Origin: Candidatus Eisenbacteria bacterium | Lineage (GTDB): Bacteria > Eisenbacteria > RBG-16-71-46 > CAIMUX01 > JAHJDP01 | Reading direction: 5' to 3' | Length of the DNA stretch: 64,000 nucleotides | Assembly (NCBI GenBank): GCA_018831195.1 | Contig: JAHJDP010000023.1 | Coordinates: 186,001 to 250,000 of the forward strand | Shown: piece by piece, positions 53,041 through 61,078 of the stretch | How the letters are laid out: each line of letters begins with the position of its first letter | Position numbering within the stretch: the first letter of the stretch is position 1 | Made by a program: the position numbers and the translations under genes | The notes under the pieces: model-generated | Told to the model about the DNA's origin: nothing | What the model saw: the letters and a program-made list of their open reading frames with translations, nothing else | Database searches by the model: none

Positions 53041-54959
53041 TTGTCCTCCCGCCGTATCACCCGGTCCACACCGCGTGCATGCCCCGATCGGCGCGGATCC
53101 GGCGCGCCCAGCAGGCGACCCGACGGAGCGACCATGATGCTGTGCGTCGAGCCGATCACCTCATCCCAGGTGGCGACAGTCTGACCTTTCGCGCGCGCCC
53201 CCTCCATCAGGTCCGTGGCCCATCCCACCGGTTCGAACCAGAGGGTATCGGGCATCCACTGATGGTGGAGACGGGGGGCGCCGACCGCTTCGTGGATCTC
53301 CATCCCGTATGTGACGACATTGAGTAAGACCTGCAAGACGGATGTGATAATGCGCGGGCCCCCGGGTGAACCCAGAAGGAGATATAGCTCCATCTCGGGT
53401 TCAGCGGCGGAGCCGGGCGCCGTGGTTCCGGAAATGTTAAATCCGGCGGCGTCCTGTTGCCTCGCTGCCACCGGACGCAGCACCATGAGCGGCGTCATCG
53501 ATGAGAGGGGGCGTTTCAACGGACGGATGGCGTTCGCTTCACCTTGTATAAGACCATAATAATTCGGTACGCCCGGTTGAACGGCGAAATCATCCATCTC
53601 ATTGTTCAGCAGGAATCCCAATCCTTCCACGGTGATGCCGGAGCCGAAAGAGGCGTTGATCGTCGTTGTCATCGCCACGGCGTTTCCCTCCGCGTCGACG
53701 ACACTGAAATGCGTTGTCTCCCCGCCTTCATTGGGGATGATGCCGAGCGACCCGCCCACCGAATCCATGAAAAGGGCCAGCCCACGGGGTTTTCCAGGCG
53801 ATACGCTGCCGGGTCGATTCGTTAAACCCTCTTGTATAAGCCGCCGGAGCGAGTCCCCATAGGCGGGATCGATTAATCCATCGACCGGCACATCGACAAA
53901 ACCGGGATCACCGAGGTAGGCGGCCCGATCGGCAAAGGCCCGGCGCATCGCCTCAACAAGAATGTTCAACCCCCGCACCGAACCCCATCCCCAATCCGAC
54001 AGGGGAAACTCTTCGAGGATATTCAGAATTTCGAGGATGGCGACGCCGCCCGAACTGGGCGGCGGCATCGCTAGTATTGTATATCCTTTGTATTGGCCCT
54101 CGAGAGGCCGGCGCACGATGGAGCGGTAGGACCGCAGGTCTTCTTTCGTCATCAGACCGCCGCTCCGCATCATGTAATCCGCCAACCGCCGCGCCGTTTC
54201 GCCCGTGTAAAACTCGCGCGGACCCTCGGCGGCGATCCGCTGAAGCGTCGCCGCAAGCTCCGGCTGGCGCAGGGTGTCGCCGGGCTGATAGAAGGTGCTG
54301 TCCTTGAGGAAAATGCGGCGGGATTCCGGGTCGGGGCCGAGTCGTCCCGCATATAATTGAAACCGTTCCGACGTCAGGCGATCGATGACAAAGCCGTCCC
54401 GCGCCAAAGCGATGGCCGGGGCCAGCAATTCATTCCAGGAAAAGGTTCCATGGCGCTCATGAAGCGTACCGAGACCGGCGACCGTCCCGGGGACACCGGC
54501 CGCCAGCGGCGACCAGAGACTCATCCCCTCATTCACCGTTCCATCGAAGTTCAGAAACATATCGCGGGAGGCCCGGGCCGGCGCTGTTTCACGAAAATCG
54601 AGCGCTTCCGTCGCGCCTCCGGAGGCGCGATGCAGCAAAAACCCGCCGCCGCCGAGATTCCCGGCCGAGGGATAGGTCACGGCCAGGGCAAAACCAACCG
54701 CCACCGCGGCATCGGCCGCCGTGCCGCCACGGGATAAAATGTCGTGCCCGACATCGCAGGCGTATTTTTCAACCGCGACAACGATCCCCGCTTCACCGAC
54801 GACGGGTTGTGGCGCGGCGGCGGCGGCCGGGCGCACGCCGAGCAGCAAAATTAGGATCAGAAGGAACAGACCGGTGAGGTATGCCGGCAAGGCCGGGCTG
54901 AAAGCGGCCTCAATCTTTATTTTCTTTTGGATTGTGGGATATGATCTCATAGCATGCAT
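53037..54959 (-). CDS. ggt: Gamma-glutamyltranspeptidase
   Basis: A 640-residue Ntn hydrolase precursor. A membrane/signal segment (~22-48) precedes VVAVEKYACDVGHDILSRGG, TYPSAGNLGGGGFLLHRASG and LDFRETAPARAS. Self-cleavage should occur before the Thr in GGETTHFSVVD near residue 418; the GSGITVEGLGFLLNNEMDDF segment and RPLSSMTPLMVL confirm the small subunit. It hydrolyses or transfers gamma-glutamyl groups in the periplasm (glutathione breakdown). The start is uncertain between ATG at 54959 and 54950; neither has a clear ribosome binding site. It is divergent from the small gene at 55037. Confidence 0.94.
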   Translation of the reverse strand: MHAMRSYPTIQKKIKIEAAFSPALPAYLTGLFLLILILLLGVRPAAAAAPQPVVGEAGIVVAVEKYACDVGHDILSRGGTAADAAVAVGFALAVTYPSAGNLGGGGFLLHRASGGATEALDFRETAPARASRDMFLNFDGTVNEGMSLWSPLAAGVPGTVAGLGTLHERHGTFSWNELLAPAIALARDGFVIDRLTSERFQLYAGRLGPDPESRRIFLKDSTFYQPGDTLRQPELAATLQRIAAEGPREFYTGETARRLADYMMRSGGLMTKEDLRSYRSIVRRPLEGQYKGYTILAMPPPSSGGVAILEILNILEEFPLSDWGWGSVRGLNILVEAMRRAFADRAAYLGDPGFVDVPVDGLIDPAYGDSLRRLIQEGLTNRPGSVSPGKPRGLALFMDSVGGSLGIIPNEGGETTHFSVVDAEGNAVAMTTTINASFGSGITVEGLGFLLNNEMDDFAVQPGVPNYYGLIQGEANAIRPLKRPLSSMTPLMVLRPVAARQQDAAGFNISGTTAPGSAAEPEMELYLLLGSPGGPRIITSVLQVLLNVVTYGMEIHEAVGAPRLHHQWMPDTLWFEPVGWATDLMEGARAKGQTVATWDEVIGSTHSIMVAPSGRLLGAPDPRRSGHARGVDRVIRREDN

Positions 54960-55036
54960 TGCATCATGCGGAGCACGAAACGGTCAACCGTCGTCTTGAA
55001 ATTGAATCTTGGAATTGGATACAGGAATTGAATCCA

Positions 55037-55519
55037 ATGAGAAGCCGGCAGATTCCCAAATTGATCATCGCGATGCTGGGATTCTTTCTCTTTCTTTTCG
55101 GCACACGCCCCGGCGCCGCGCTGCGGAATATCACACTCCGCAGTTGGGTGGCGCAGAAAACCGGGCGGGAACTGACCCTCGAGCAACGCCGCGGCCTGCT
55201 GATGGATCAGAGTTATTTTCTGCTGTTGGAGATAAACAAACGGACGCCGGAAAACGCCGTCATCCTCCTTCCCCCCCGGGAACTCCTCCGGGGCGGAAAG
55301 GAACAGATCCCCCTCGCCGCCAGCGCCTCCGCCACTTACACTTTCATCTATCCCCGCGTCCCGGTCCACTACGGTGAAAAGGCGCCCTATCGTGACAGGG
55401 TCACGCACGTTCTGAATTACGATCACTGGGCCCTCGTAACTTTTTGGCCGAATATCCCGTTGACCGAAGAGAACCGGTTCGGCATCCTGCCGTGGCCCGG
55501 CGGACGGAGCATTCCATGA
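55037..55519 (+). CDS. Small membrane-anchored protein coupled to a GT-C gene
   Basis: A 160-residue protein with an N-terminal hydrophobic helix (about 9-26, IIAMLGFFLFLFGT) and a soluble domain of no recognised family (MDQSYFLLLEINKRTPENAV, YDHWALVTFWPN). The stop overlaps the start of the next gene as ATGA. The NAVILLPP and VTFWP segments recall the C-terminal soluble halves of GT-C enzymes, so the two genes may form one split enzyme. Function unknown. Confidence 0.7.
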   Translation: MRSRQIPKLIIAMLGFFLFLFGTRPGAALRNITLRSWVAQKTGRELTLEQRRGLLMDQSYFLLLEINKRTPENAVILLPPRELLRGGKEQIPLAASASATYTFIYPRVPVHYGEKAPYRDRVTHVLNYDHWALVTFWPNIPLTEENRFGILPWPGGRSIP

Positions 55520-57003
55520 TCAGTGTGATCCTTCTCGCCATGATCGCGGCCGGTGAGCCGATTGTACAACTGCTCAGGGATCCGGATTTGGATCGCTCGA
55601 TCTTTTACAAACTCGCCCTCCGCCTGCTGCTCGGCATGGCCGCTCTTACAATCTTCTTTCTCGTGATGGACGCCGCCGGCATCCCGATAAACCGGCGCTC
55701 CATCATTGGTTCCAGTTTGCTGGCGGCCGGCATATCCTTGGCCGTGCGGCTGTTGGTCCGGCGGCAAAGAGTCCGCGGGCTTGGCGAATGGCGTAGTGAA
55801 TGTCTCAGCGGATGGCGCCGTGGCGGCCTGCACAAAATCTCATGGCCTTCTCTGCTCACCTCCCTCCTGCTGGCCTCTCTGGTCGCCGCCAGCTTTCTGC
55901 AAATGATCTACCTGGTTCCGATGGCTTACGACGCTCTGGTCGGATGGGATCTCGTCGCAAAAATCATGTCATACGAAGGGGTCTACCGCTCCAGCGTTTT
56001 TGAAAAGATCAGCTTCAACGCCCAGGCGACCTACCCGCCGCTCACCGCCTGCATGCAGGGCCTCTGCTATATTTTCACGCCTGGAACGCCGCGGATCTGG
56101 ATCCCGATTCTGGTGCTGGGCTTTATGATTCTCTTCGGGGAGGATGTTTGGCGCAGAACCCGTTCTTCGCTCTTATCGACTTTTCTGCTGCTGCTCCTCT
56201 TCACATTTCCCGAAATAAATTTTCATCTTACCGTAGCCCAAACCGATATGCCGAATATGGTCTTTGTCTCGCTCGCCTTCATCTGGATCCTGGCCTATCC
56301 GAACGATCGGAGGTCGGTGCCCCTTGCCGCCGTCTTTATGTTTATTGCGACGCTGACACGTTCGGAAACAATCCTGATCGCCGCCGCCGCCGCGCTTTGG
56401 ATGTGGATCCGGGTTCGATTCCGCAGCGGGTCACCCCTTTGGATTGTTTTACCGGGTGTCGCTCTCTTCCTCTTCTGGAACCTCTTCTATGTCCGCGTCC
56501 TCCTCGGCTATAATCCCGCCGATCATTTCCGCACCACTCTCGATATCGATCCGGCCCGGGCCTGGAAAGTCATTCGTTACGCCGTCGTCATCGTGACCGA
56601 CAGAGAGACATTCGGTGAATTGTGGTGGCTCTTCCTCGGAGGCCTCGGCGCATGGCTTCTTTGGATTGTTTTGGGCCGGCGGATGGGTGCCGGCGCGATG
56701 GCGGCCGGTGATTCCCCCGCCGGCAAGACGCGGGCGGCAAGCAATTCATCTTCGAGCGGATCGCTACAATCTCTCAATAGCCGTCTTGCTCCCGGCGCCG
56801 TGCTGTCTCTTTTCCTCTTGACCTTTCTTGCCTACCTTCCCTTTTTCTATCAATGGGATCCGGTTCTGAATCCCCTCTGGTCGATGGCGCATACCTTCAA
56901 GCGGGGGTTCTTCCGCTACGTCCCGATCATGCTGCTCTTTATCTTATCGGTGGTGAGATTGTGGTGGGTTGCGCTCGAGATCCGGTTTTTCAAGAAGGCC
57001 TGA
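55516..57003 (+). CDS. Polytopic GT-C-like membrane glycosyltransferase
   Basis: A 495-residue protein with about 11 membrane helices. The first large loop reads GWDLVAKIMSYEGVYRSSVF and FNAQATYPPLTACMQGLCY, in the place of the GT-C catalytic loop with its acidic residue. QTDMPNMVFVSLAFIW and FMFIATLTRSETILIAA follow, as in dolichyl-phosphate-mannose-type enzymes. A polar insert near 400-425 (rich in Ala, Ser and Gly) is probably a cytoplasmic loop. It is translationally coupled to the preceding gene. Probably transfers sugar from a lipid carrier; substrates unknown. Confidence 0.75.
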   Translation: MISVILLAMIAAGEPIVQLLRDPDLDRSIFYKLALRLLLGMAALTIFFLVMDAAGIPINRRSIIGSSLLAAGISLAVRLLVRRQRVRGLGEWRSECLSGWRRGGLHKISWPSLLTSLLLASLVAASFLQMIYLVPMAYDALVGWDLVAKIMSYEGVYRSSVFEKISFNAQATYPPLTACMQGLCYIFTPGTPRIWIPILVLGFMILFGEDVWRRTRSSLLSTFLLLLLFTFPEINFHLTVAQTDMPNMVFVSLAFIWILAYPNDRRSVPLAAVFMFIATLTRSETILIAAAAALWMWIRVRFRSGSPLWIVLPGVALFLFWNLFYVRVLLGYNPADHFRTTLDIDPARAWKVIRYAVVIVTDRETFGELWWLFLGGLGAWLLWIVLGRRMGAGAMAAGDSPAGKTRAASNSSSSGSLQSLNSRLAPGAVLSLFLLTFLAYLPFFYQWDPVLNPLWSMAHTFKRGFFRYVPIMLLFILSVVRLWWVALEIRFFKKA

Positions 57004-57026
57004 TTTTAAATGAGGGCGTTTTTAAT

Positions 57027-57632
57027 TTAGCGGATCTTCAACTGCCCCCAGGTCGTCGTCTTGGTTCTACTCCATTCACTCTTTGTCCTTATAGTCGTGA
57101 GATCTTTCCATCGTGCCACCTTCCATACCGTATCGCCGAATGCCGTTGTATAGGACATTTTCTTCAATTCAAACTCGACATTACCTCTGATTTCATTATT
57201 CCAAAGCTCGCCTTGGGAATCTCGCACATCAACGACTAAAAAAATGTTTGTTACAAGAACCTTGCCATCCAGCCCCTCTGTTTCAGGATTCACCATATCG
57301 CCCGGAACCCAATTCAATTCGACATCTTCCACATCGGCATCAGCGAACAACGCCTCGACGGCCCCCAGCTCCTGCGTCAGGTTCCAAGTGGGCGGGATAT
57401 CTTGGTTCTCTATATCCTCCGGACTGAAATAGAAGATGTAATCCTCCGTCAGCAACGAATCATAGAGCTCGAAATTCTTTGTCTCCCACGCCGTGGCGAA
57501 ATGAGAAATCGCCTCGCCCCAGGACCCCGCCTGCATCTGCAGAACAGGTTCCGGTTCAGGCTTCGGCTTCTTAGGATCATCGCTACACGACACAAGCAAC
57601 ATCGCAGCCAGAATCAAAATCACCCAGCGCAT
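57027..57632 (-). CDS. NTF2-like lipoprotein, copy 2 of a tandem pair
   Basis: A 201-residue lipoprotein starting at 57632 (GGAGGGAG upstream). Signal peptide and lipobox (LLVSCSDD), a Pro/Lys/Glu linker (KKPKPEPEPV), then a SnoaL/NTF2-like domain (AISHFATAWETKNFELYDSL, IRGNVEFELKKM). The neighbouring upstream gene is a paralogue with the same layout. Function unknown; such folds bind small ligands or act as periplasmic scaffolds. Confidence 0.82.
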   Translation of the reverse strand: MRWVILILAAMLLVSCSDDPKKPKPEPEPVLQMQAGSWGEAISHFATAWETKNFELYDSLLTEDYIFYFSPEDIENQDIPPTWNLTQELGAVEALFADADVEDVELNWVPGDMVNPETEGLDGKVLVTNIFLVVDVRDSQGELWNNEIRGNVEFELKKMSYTTAFGDTVWKVARWKDLTTIRTKSEWSRTKTTTWGQLKIR

Positions 57633-58286
57633 ACCAATCTCCCTCCTGTTTGAGCCGCAGGGCATGTGTACATAAACATTCCCCTGAAAAATGCCCTCCG
57701 GGGAAACTGTCCGATGCCTTTCCACAAAAATAATGACTAGTAAATACTCTTAATCCGCCCCCAGCTCGCTTCCTGTGTTTGGCCCTCCGGAACCATAAGA
57801 GGGGACACGTTCGTGAGATCTTTCCACTCCGCGATTTTCCAGACAGTATCGCCATCCGCTGTCGCATACGGCATTTTCCGCAATCCAAACCACACGGCGC
57901 CATGAATCACATTCTCCCAAAGCTCACCGGTTTCGGGATCGCGGATATCGATTTCCAAATCGATATCGGTCACAAGAACAGAGCCATCCAGGTGAAACGG
58001 AATTGGGTCTTCTATAGCGCCGACATTCCAATCCAGCGTGATACGTTCGATATTGGGATCAACAAACATGTTACTGACAGCCGCCAGCTCCTGAGCGAGG
58101 TTCCATGTTGGAGGGATATCGGGATCTTCCTCTACATCTTCCGCGTTGAAAAAAAAGACATAGTCAGCGGTTAGCAGCGAATCATAGAGCTCAAAATTCC
58201 TTGTTTCCCACGCCGTGGCGAAATGAGAAATCGCCTCGCCCCAGGATCCCGCCTGCATCTGCAGAACAGGTTCCGGTTCAGGCTTC
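57485..58286. repeat. 80-bp near-identical segment shared by the tandem lipoprotein genes
   Basis: The segments 57485-57564 and 58207-58286 differ at one base in 80, while the rest of the two genes has diverged strongly. They encode the lipoprotein linker and first helix (QMQAGSWGEAISHFATAWET). Gene conversion or strong constraint would explain it. Confidence 0.8.
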
Positions 58287-58357
58287 TTTGGATCGTCACT
58301 GCACGAAAAAAGACCGACTGCCGCTGAAACAAAAATAACAAGCATCAGCCATCGCAT
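57737..58357 (-). CDS. NTF2-like lipoprotein, copy 1 of a tandem pair
   Basis: A 206-residue lipoprotein; GAGGGAGG precedes the ATG. Lipobox GLFSCSDD, linker KKPEPEPV, and an NTF2-like domain (AISHFATAWETRNFELYDSL, VIHGAVWFGLRKMPYATADG, VWKIAEWKDLT). It is clearly homologous to the next gene over its whole length. The pair forms a small operon read from 58357 leftward. Confidence 0.82.
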   Translation of the reverse strand: MRWLMLVIFVSAAVGLFSCSDDPKKPEPEPVLQMQAGSWGEAISHFATAWETRNFELYDSLLTADYVFFFNAEDVEEDPDIPPTWNLAQELAAVSNMFVDPNIERITLDWNVGAIEDPIPFHLDGSVLVTDIDLEIDIRDPETGELWENVIHGAVWFGLRKMPYATADGDTVWKIAEWKDLTNVSPLMVPEGQTQEASWGRIKSIY

Positions 58358-58518
58358 GATCGCCTCCCTCTATTGTGATCACAGGATCGAACAGCTCAAC
58401 AGTCACACCCGAAGCATGGGTTTCAAGCGTTGCATTCTTACAGCACTGAGAATAAACAAGATAGATCCCTTTGTCGAGAACGATTCCCAGGCCGTCTTAT
58501 CCGGTATATTCTCTCCTT

Positions 58519-59883
58519 ATGAATCCGATTGAATTTTCAAATATCCCAACCGATAGAATCCTCAAAAAGCCATCGCGAGAAGAGCTTCAAGCGGCGCCCG
58601 ATCTTGTCGTCTCCGATCCCGAGGGGCGCACCTTTGAGGTGCCGGAGTTTGCCGTGGCCGGGCGCGCGGGCCTCTTTTACGCGGTTCCCGAAGCCTCCGA
58701 TTTTATTGATCAACCGGAGGGAAGCGACCTCTTCGCCCTCCCCGACCGCGATCCCGTCGGATTCGATCGCCGCACCGGTCAAGCTGTTCGACTCACCAAA
58801 ATCCAAGGCCAGCCCGTCCGCGCGACGGCTTCTTTCATGGCGCCGGCCCATACCGCGACCTGGTGGTCGGCCTTTGAGAAGCAACCGCACGCCAAAATTC
58901 TCCCGATGTTCGCCTATACGGCGCTGGGATGGCTGCGGGGCCGGTTTGTTTCCGCCGGTGTGCGCATCGATTCCGACATCCGCCAGGATCACCGGCAATT
59001 TCCCTGCGATGATGAAATGGAGAAACGCGGCCGGAAGATCATTGAAGCGCGCGGGGAAAACAATCTCATCCGCCATGTTGTCGCCAACTGCGCGTTGACC
59101 TACCGCTGTCCCGCGGCGCGCAACTATGTCATGGGCCGCTGGGAGGCGCCCCTGCCGATTTCACCCGGATGCAACGCCGAATGTGTCGGATGTATTTCGG
59201 AGCCCCCGCAGGAGCAGGAGATCCCCCCGACACAACCGCGATTGAGATTTCTTCCCACCGTCGAGGAGATCGTCGATCTCGCCGTACCGCATCTCGAGAC
59301 GGCCGAGCTTCCGGTGGTTTCATTCGGCCAAGGATGCGAGGGGGAGCCGCTGTTGCGCTCCGATACGATCGATGCGGCGATACGCCTGATCCGGAAGCGG
59401 ACGCAGAGAGGGGTGATCAATCTCAACACCAACGCCGGCCTGCCGCTTGAAGTGGAGCGGCTCGCGAAAACCGGATTGGACAGCATCCGCATTTCGCTCA
59501 ACAGCGCCCGCAAAGGAGCCTATGAGCGCTATTACCGCCCGAAAACGTATACATTCGAGGATGTCATCACTTCGGGGCTCAAGATGCGCGCGGCCGGGAA
59601 ATGGATCTCGCTCAACTACTTCATCTTTCCCGGATTCACAGACGATCCCGAGGAGACGGCCGCCTTTCTCGATTTATGCCGGCGCATTAGGCCGAATCTG
59701 ATCCAAATGCGCAATCTCAACATGGATCCCGACCTTTACGCCTCCGTCGTCGAAATGAGGACCGGAATCGACACGGATGGGGCGCCGATCGGCATCCGCC
59801 GATGGATGGCGAAGATCCAGAAAGAGCTGCCGGGACTGCGCTTCGGTTATTTCAATCCGCCGCGTGAGAAGTGGGGTCTCTAA
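58519..59883 (+). CDS. Radical SAM protein with long N-terminal domain
   Basis: A 454-residue protein. A ~215-residue N-terminal region of unknown fold (FEVPEFAVAGRAGLFYAV, NCALTYRCPAARNYVMGRWE) precedes the radical SAM core, which starts with the [4Fe-4S] motif CNAECVGC (C218, C222, C225). SFGQGCEGEPLL follows (GxxxEP-like SAM contact, ~275-286), then INLNTNAGLP, DSIRISLNSA and ISLNYFIFPGFTDD, matching the strands of a SAM barrel. No second iron-sulfur cluster is evident at the C-terminus. The reaction is unknown. The chosen ATG lacks a good ribosome binding site, so the start is uncertain. Confidence 0.85.
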   Translation: MNPIEFSNIPTDRILKKPSREELQAAPDLVVSDPEGRTFEVPEFAVAGRAGLFYAVPEASDFIDQPEGSDLFALPDRDPVGFDRRTGQAVRLTKIQGQPVRATASFMAPAHTATWWSAFEKQPHAKILPMFAYTALGWLRGRFVSAGVRIDSDIRQDHRQFPCDDEMEKRGRKIIEARGENNLIRHVVANCALTYRCPAARNYVMGRWEAPLPISPGCNAECVGCISEPPQEQEIPPTQPRLRFLPTVEEIVDLAVPHLETAELPVVSFGQGCEGEPLLRSDTIDAAIRLIRKRTQRGVINLNTNAGLPLEVERLAKTGLDSIRISLNSARKGAYERYYRPKTYTFEDVITSGLKMRAAGKWISLNYFIFPGFTDDPEETAAFLDLCRRIRPNLIQMRNLNMDPDLYASVVEMRTGIDTDGAPIGIRRWMAKIQKELPGLRFGYFNPPREKWGL

Positions 59884-60148
59884 AATGGGGGCTGCAGGTT
59901 TTTGAAATCAGCAAAAAAGCCAAAAAAAGGAGAACCGGTCTTCGGGGTGTCTCTCGAGGCACCGGCGTGGTCGTGGGTCCAGTGATAAGCTGGACGACGC
60001 TCCCTTGCGCCGGAACCGGAATCGACACTCGCTGCCGGACCGGTCCGTAATCCCTGGGTGAAATTATATTATCACACACCCGTTCTTTTTTCACCTATTC
60101 TTTTAAATAAATCGTAAGAAATCTCACACAAACAGAATTGGGATATCA

Positions 60149-60970
60149 ATGGTTCAACAGTTTCGATCCGAATTCGATCCGGCTCAAATCAAGGGCCTTC
60201 TTCTCGATCTCGACGGCGTCATCTATCAGGGACACCGGCTGATCGCTGGAAACAAGAAAGCTTTCCGGATGATCAGAGATCGAGAGACCCCTGTCCTTTT
60301 TATAACCAACACAACCTCGGTGTCGCGCCTTCACCTGCGCGAAAAGCTCCGTGGATTGGGGCTTTCCTGCTCGCCGGAAGAAATCCTCAATGCCCCGCGC
60401 GCGGCGGCGGAGTTCCTGCATTCAAAGGGCATTCGGAAGTGTCTGCTGCTGGCGCCCGAAACATGCGCCGACGATTTTATAGAGCTGGGCATTGATCCAC
60501 ATCCTCCGGAGAGTGGCGATGTGACGGTCCCCGCCGTTGTTGTCGGCGATCTCGGAGAGAGGTTTACCTTTCCGGTGATGAATAAAGCCTTCCTCGCCCT
60601 TCGCGAAGGGGCCCTCTTCGTCTCCATGAGCCCGAATCGGTACTGGATGTCGCCCAATGGCCTGGTCTTGGATTCGGGGCCCTATGTCGCCGCGCTTGAA
60701 TACGCCATTGGGCGAAAGGCCCTCCTCACCGCCAAACCGAATCCGTCGATCTTTCTTGAGGCCTGCCGCCTATTGAAACTTCCGCCGGAGAATGTGTTGA
60801 TGGTTGGGGATGATGTCGAGGTCGATATCGACGGCGCGCAGAAGGCCGGTCTGCCGGCCGTGCTTGTCAAAACGGGGAAATATCAGAGGAGGGACGAGAC
60901 CCTGATCGATCCCCCGCCCCATGGCGTCGTGAAAAATCTATTGGAGCTGATGACGCACCTTGGAGAGTGA
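60149..60970 (+). CDS. HAD-IIA family phosphatase (NagD/LHPP-like)
   Basis: A 273-residue protein: motif I LLLDLDGVIYQGHRLI, motif II VLFITNTTSVSR, the C2A cap, then TAKPNPSIFLEACRLL (motif III Lys) and the acidic motif IV VLMVGDDVEVDIDGAQKAGL. Such enzymes dephosphorylate sugar phosphates, glycolate phosphate, PLP or nucleotides; the substrate is unknown. It is followed 108 bp later by an ADP-ribosylglycohydrolase gene on the same strand. Confidence 0.92.
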   Translation: MVQQFRSEFDPAQIKGLLLDLDGVIYQGHRLIAGNKKAFRMIRDRETPVLFITNTTSVSRLHLREKLRGLGLSCSPEEILNAPRAAAEFLHSKGIRKCLLLAPETCADDFIELGIDPHPPESGDVTVPAVVVGDLGERFTFPVMNKAFLALREGALFVSMSPNRYWMSPNGLVLDSGPYVAALEYAIGRKALLTAKPNPSIFLEACRLLKLPPENVLMVGDDVEVDIDGAQKAGLPAVLVKTGKYQRRDETLIDPPPHGVVKNLLELMTHLGE

Positions 60971-61078
60971 GCTTCACAAGAAGATTCACATAAAGGTCTC
61001 CTTGGGACTCCCCACATTTGGAGGTATTCTACGGATAGTGTTCGGCTGGAAGGTGGATCGGAATGGGAGGTTGAGAAC

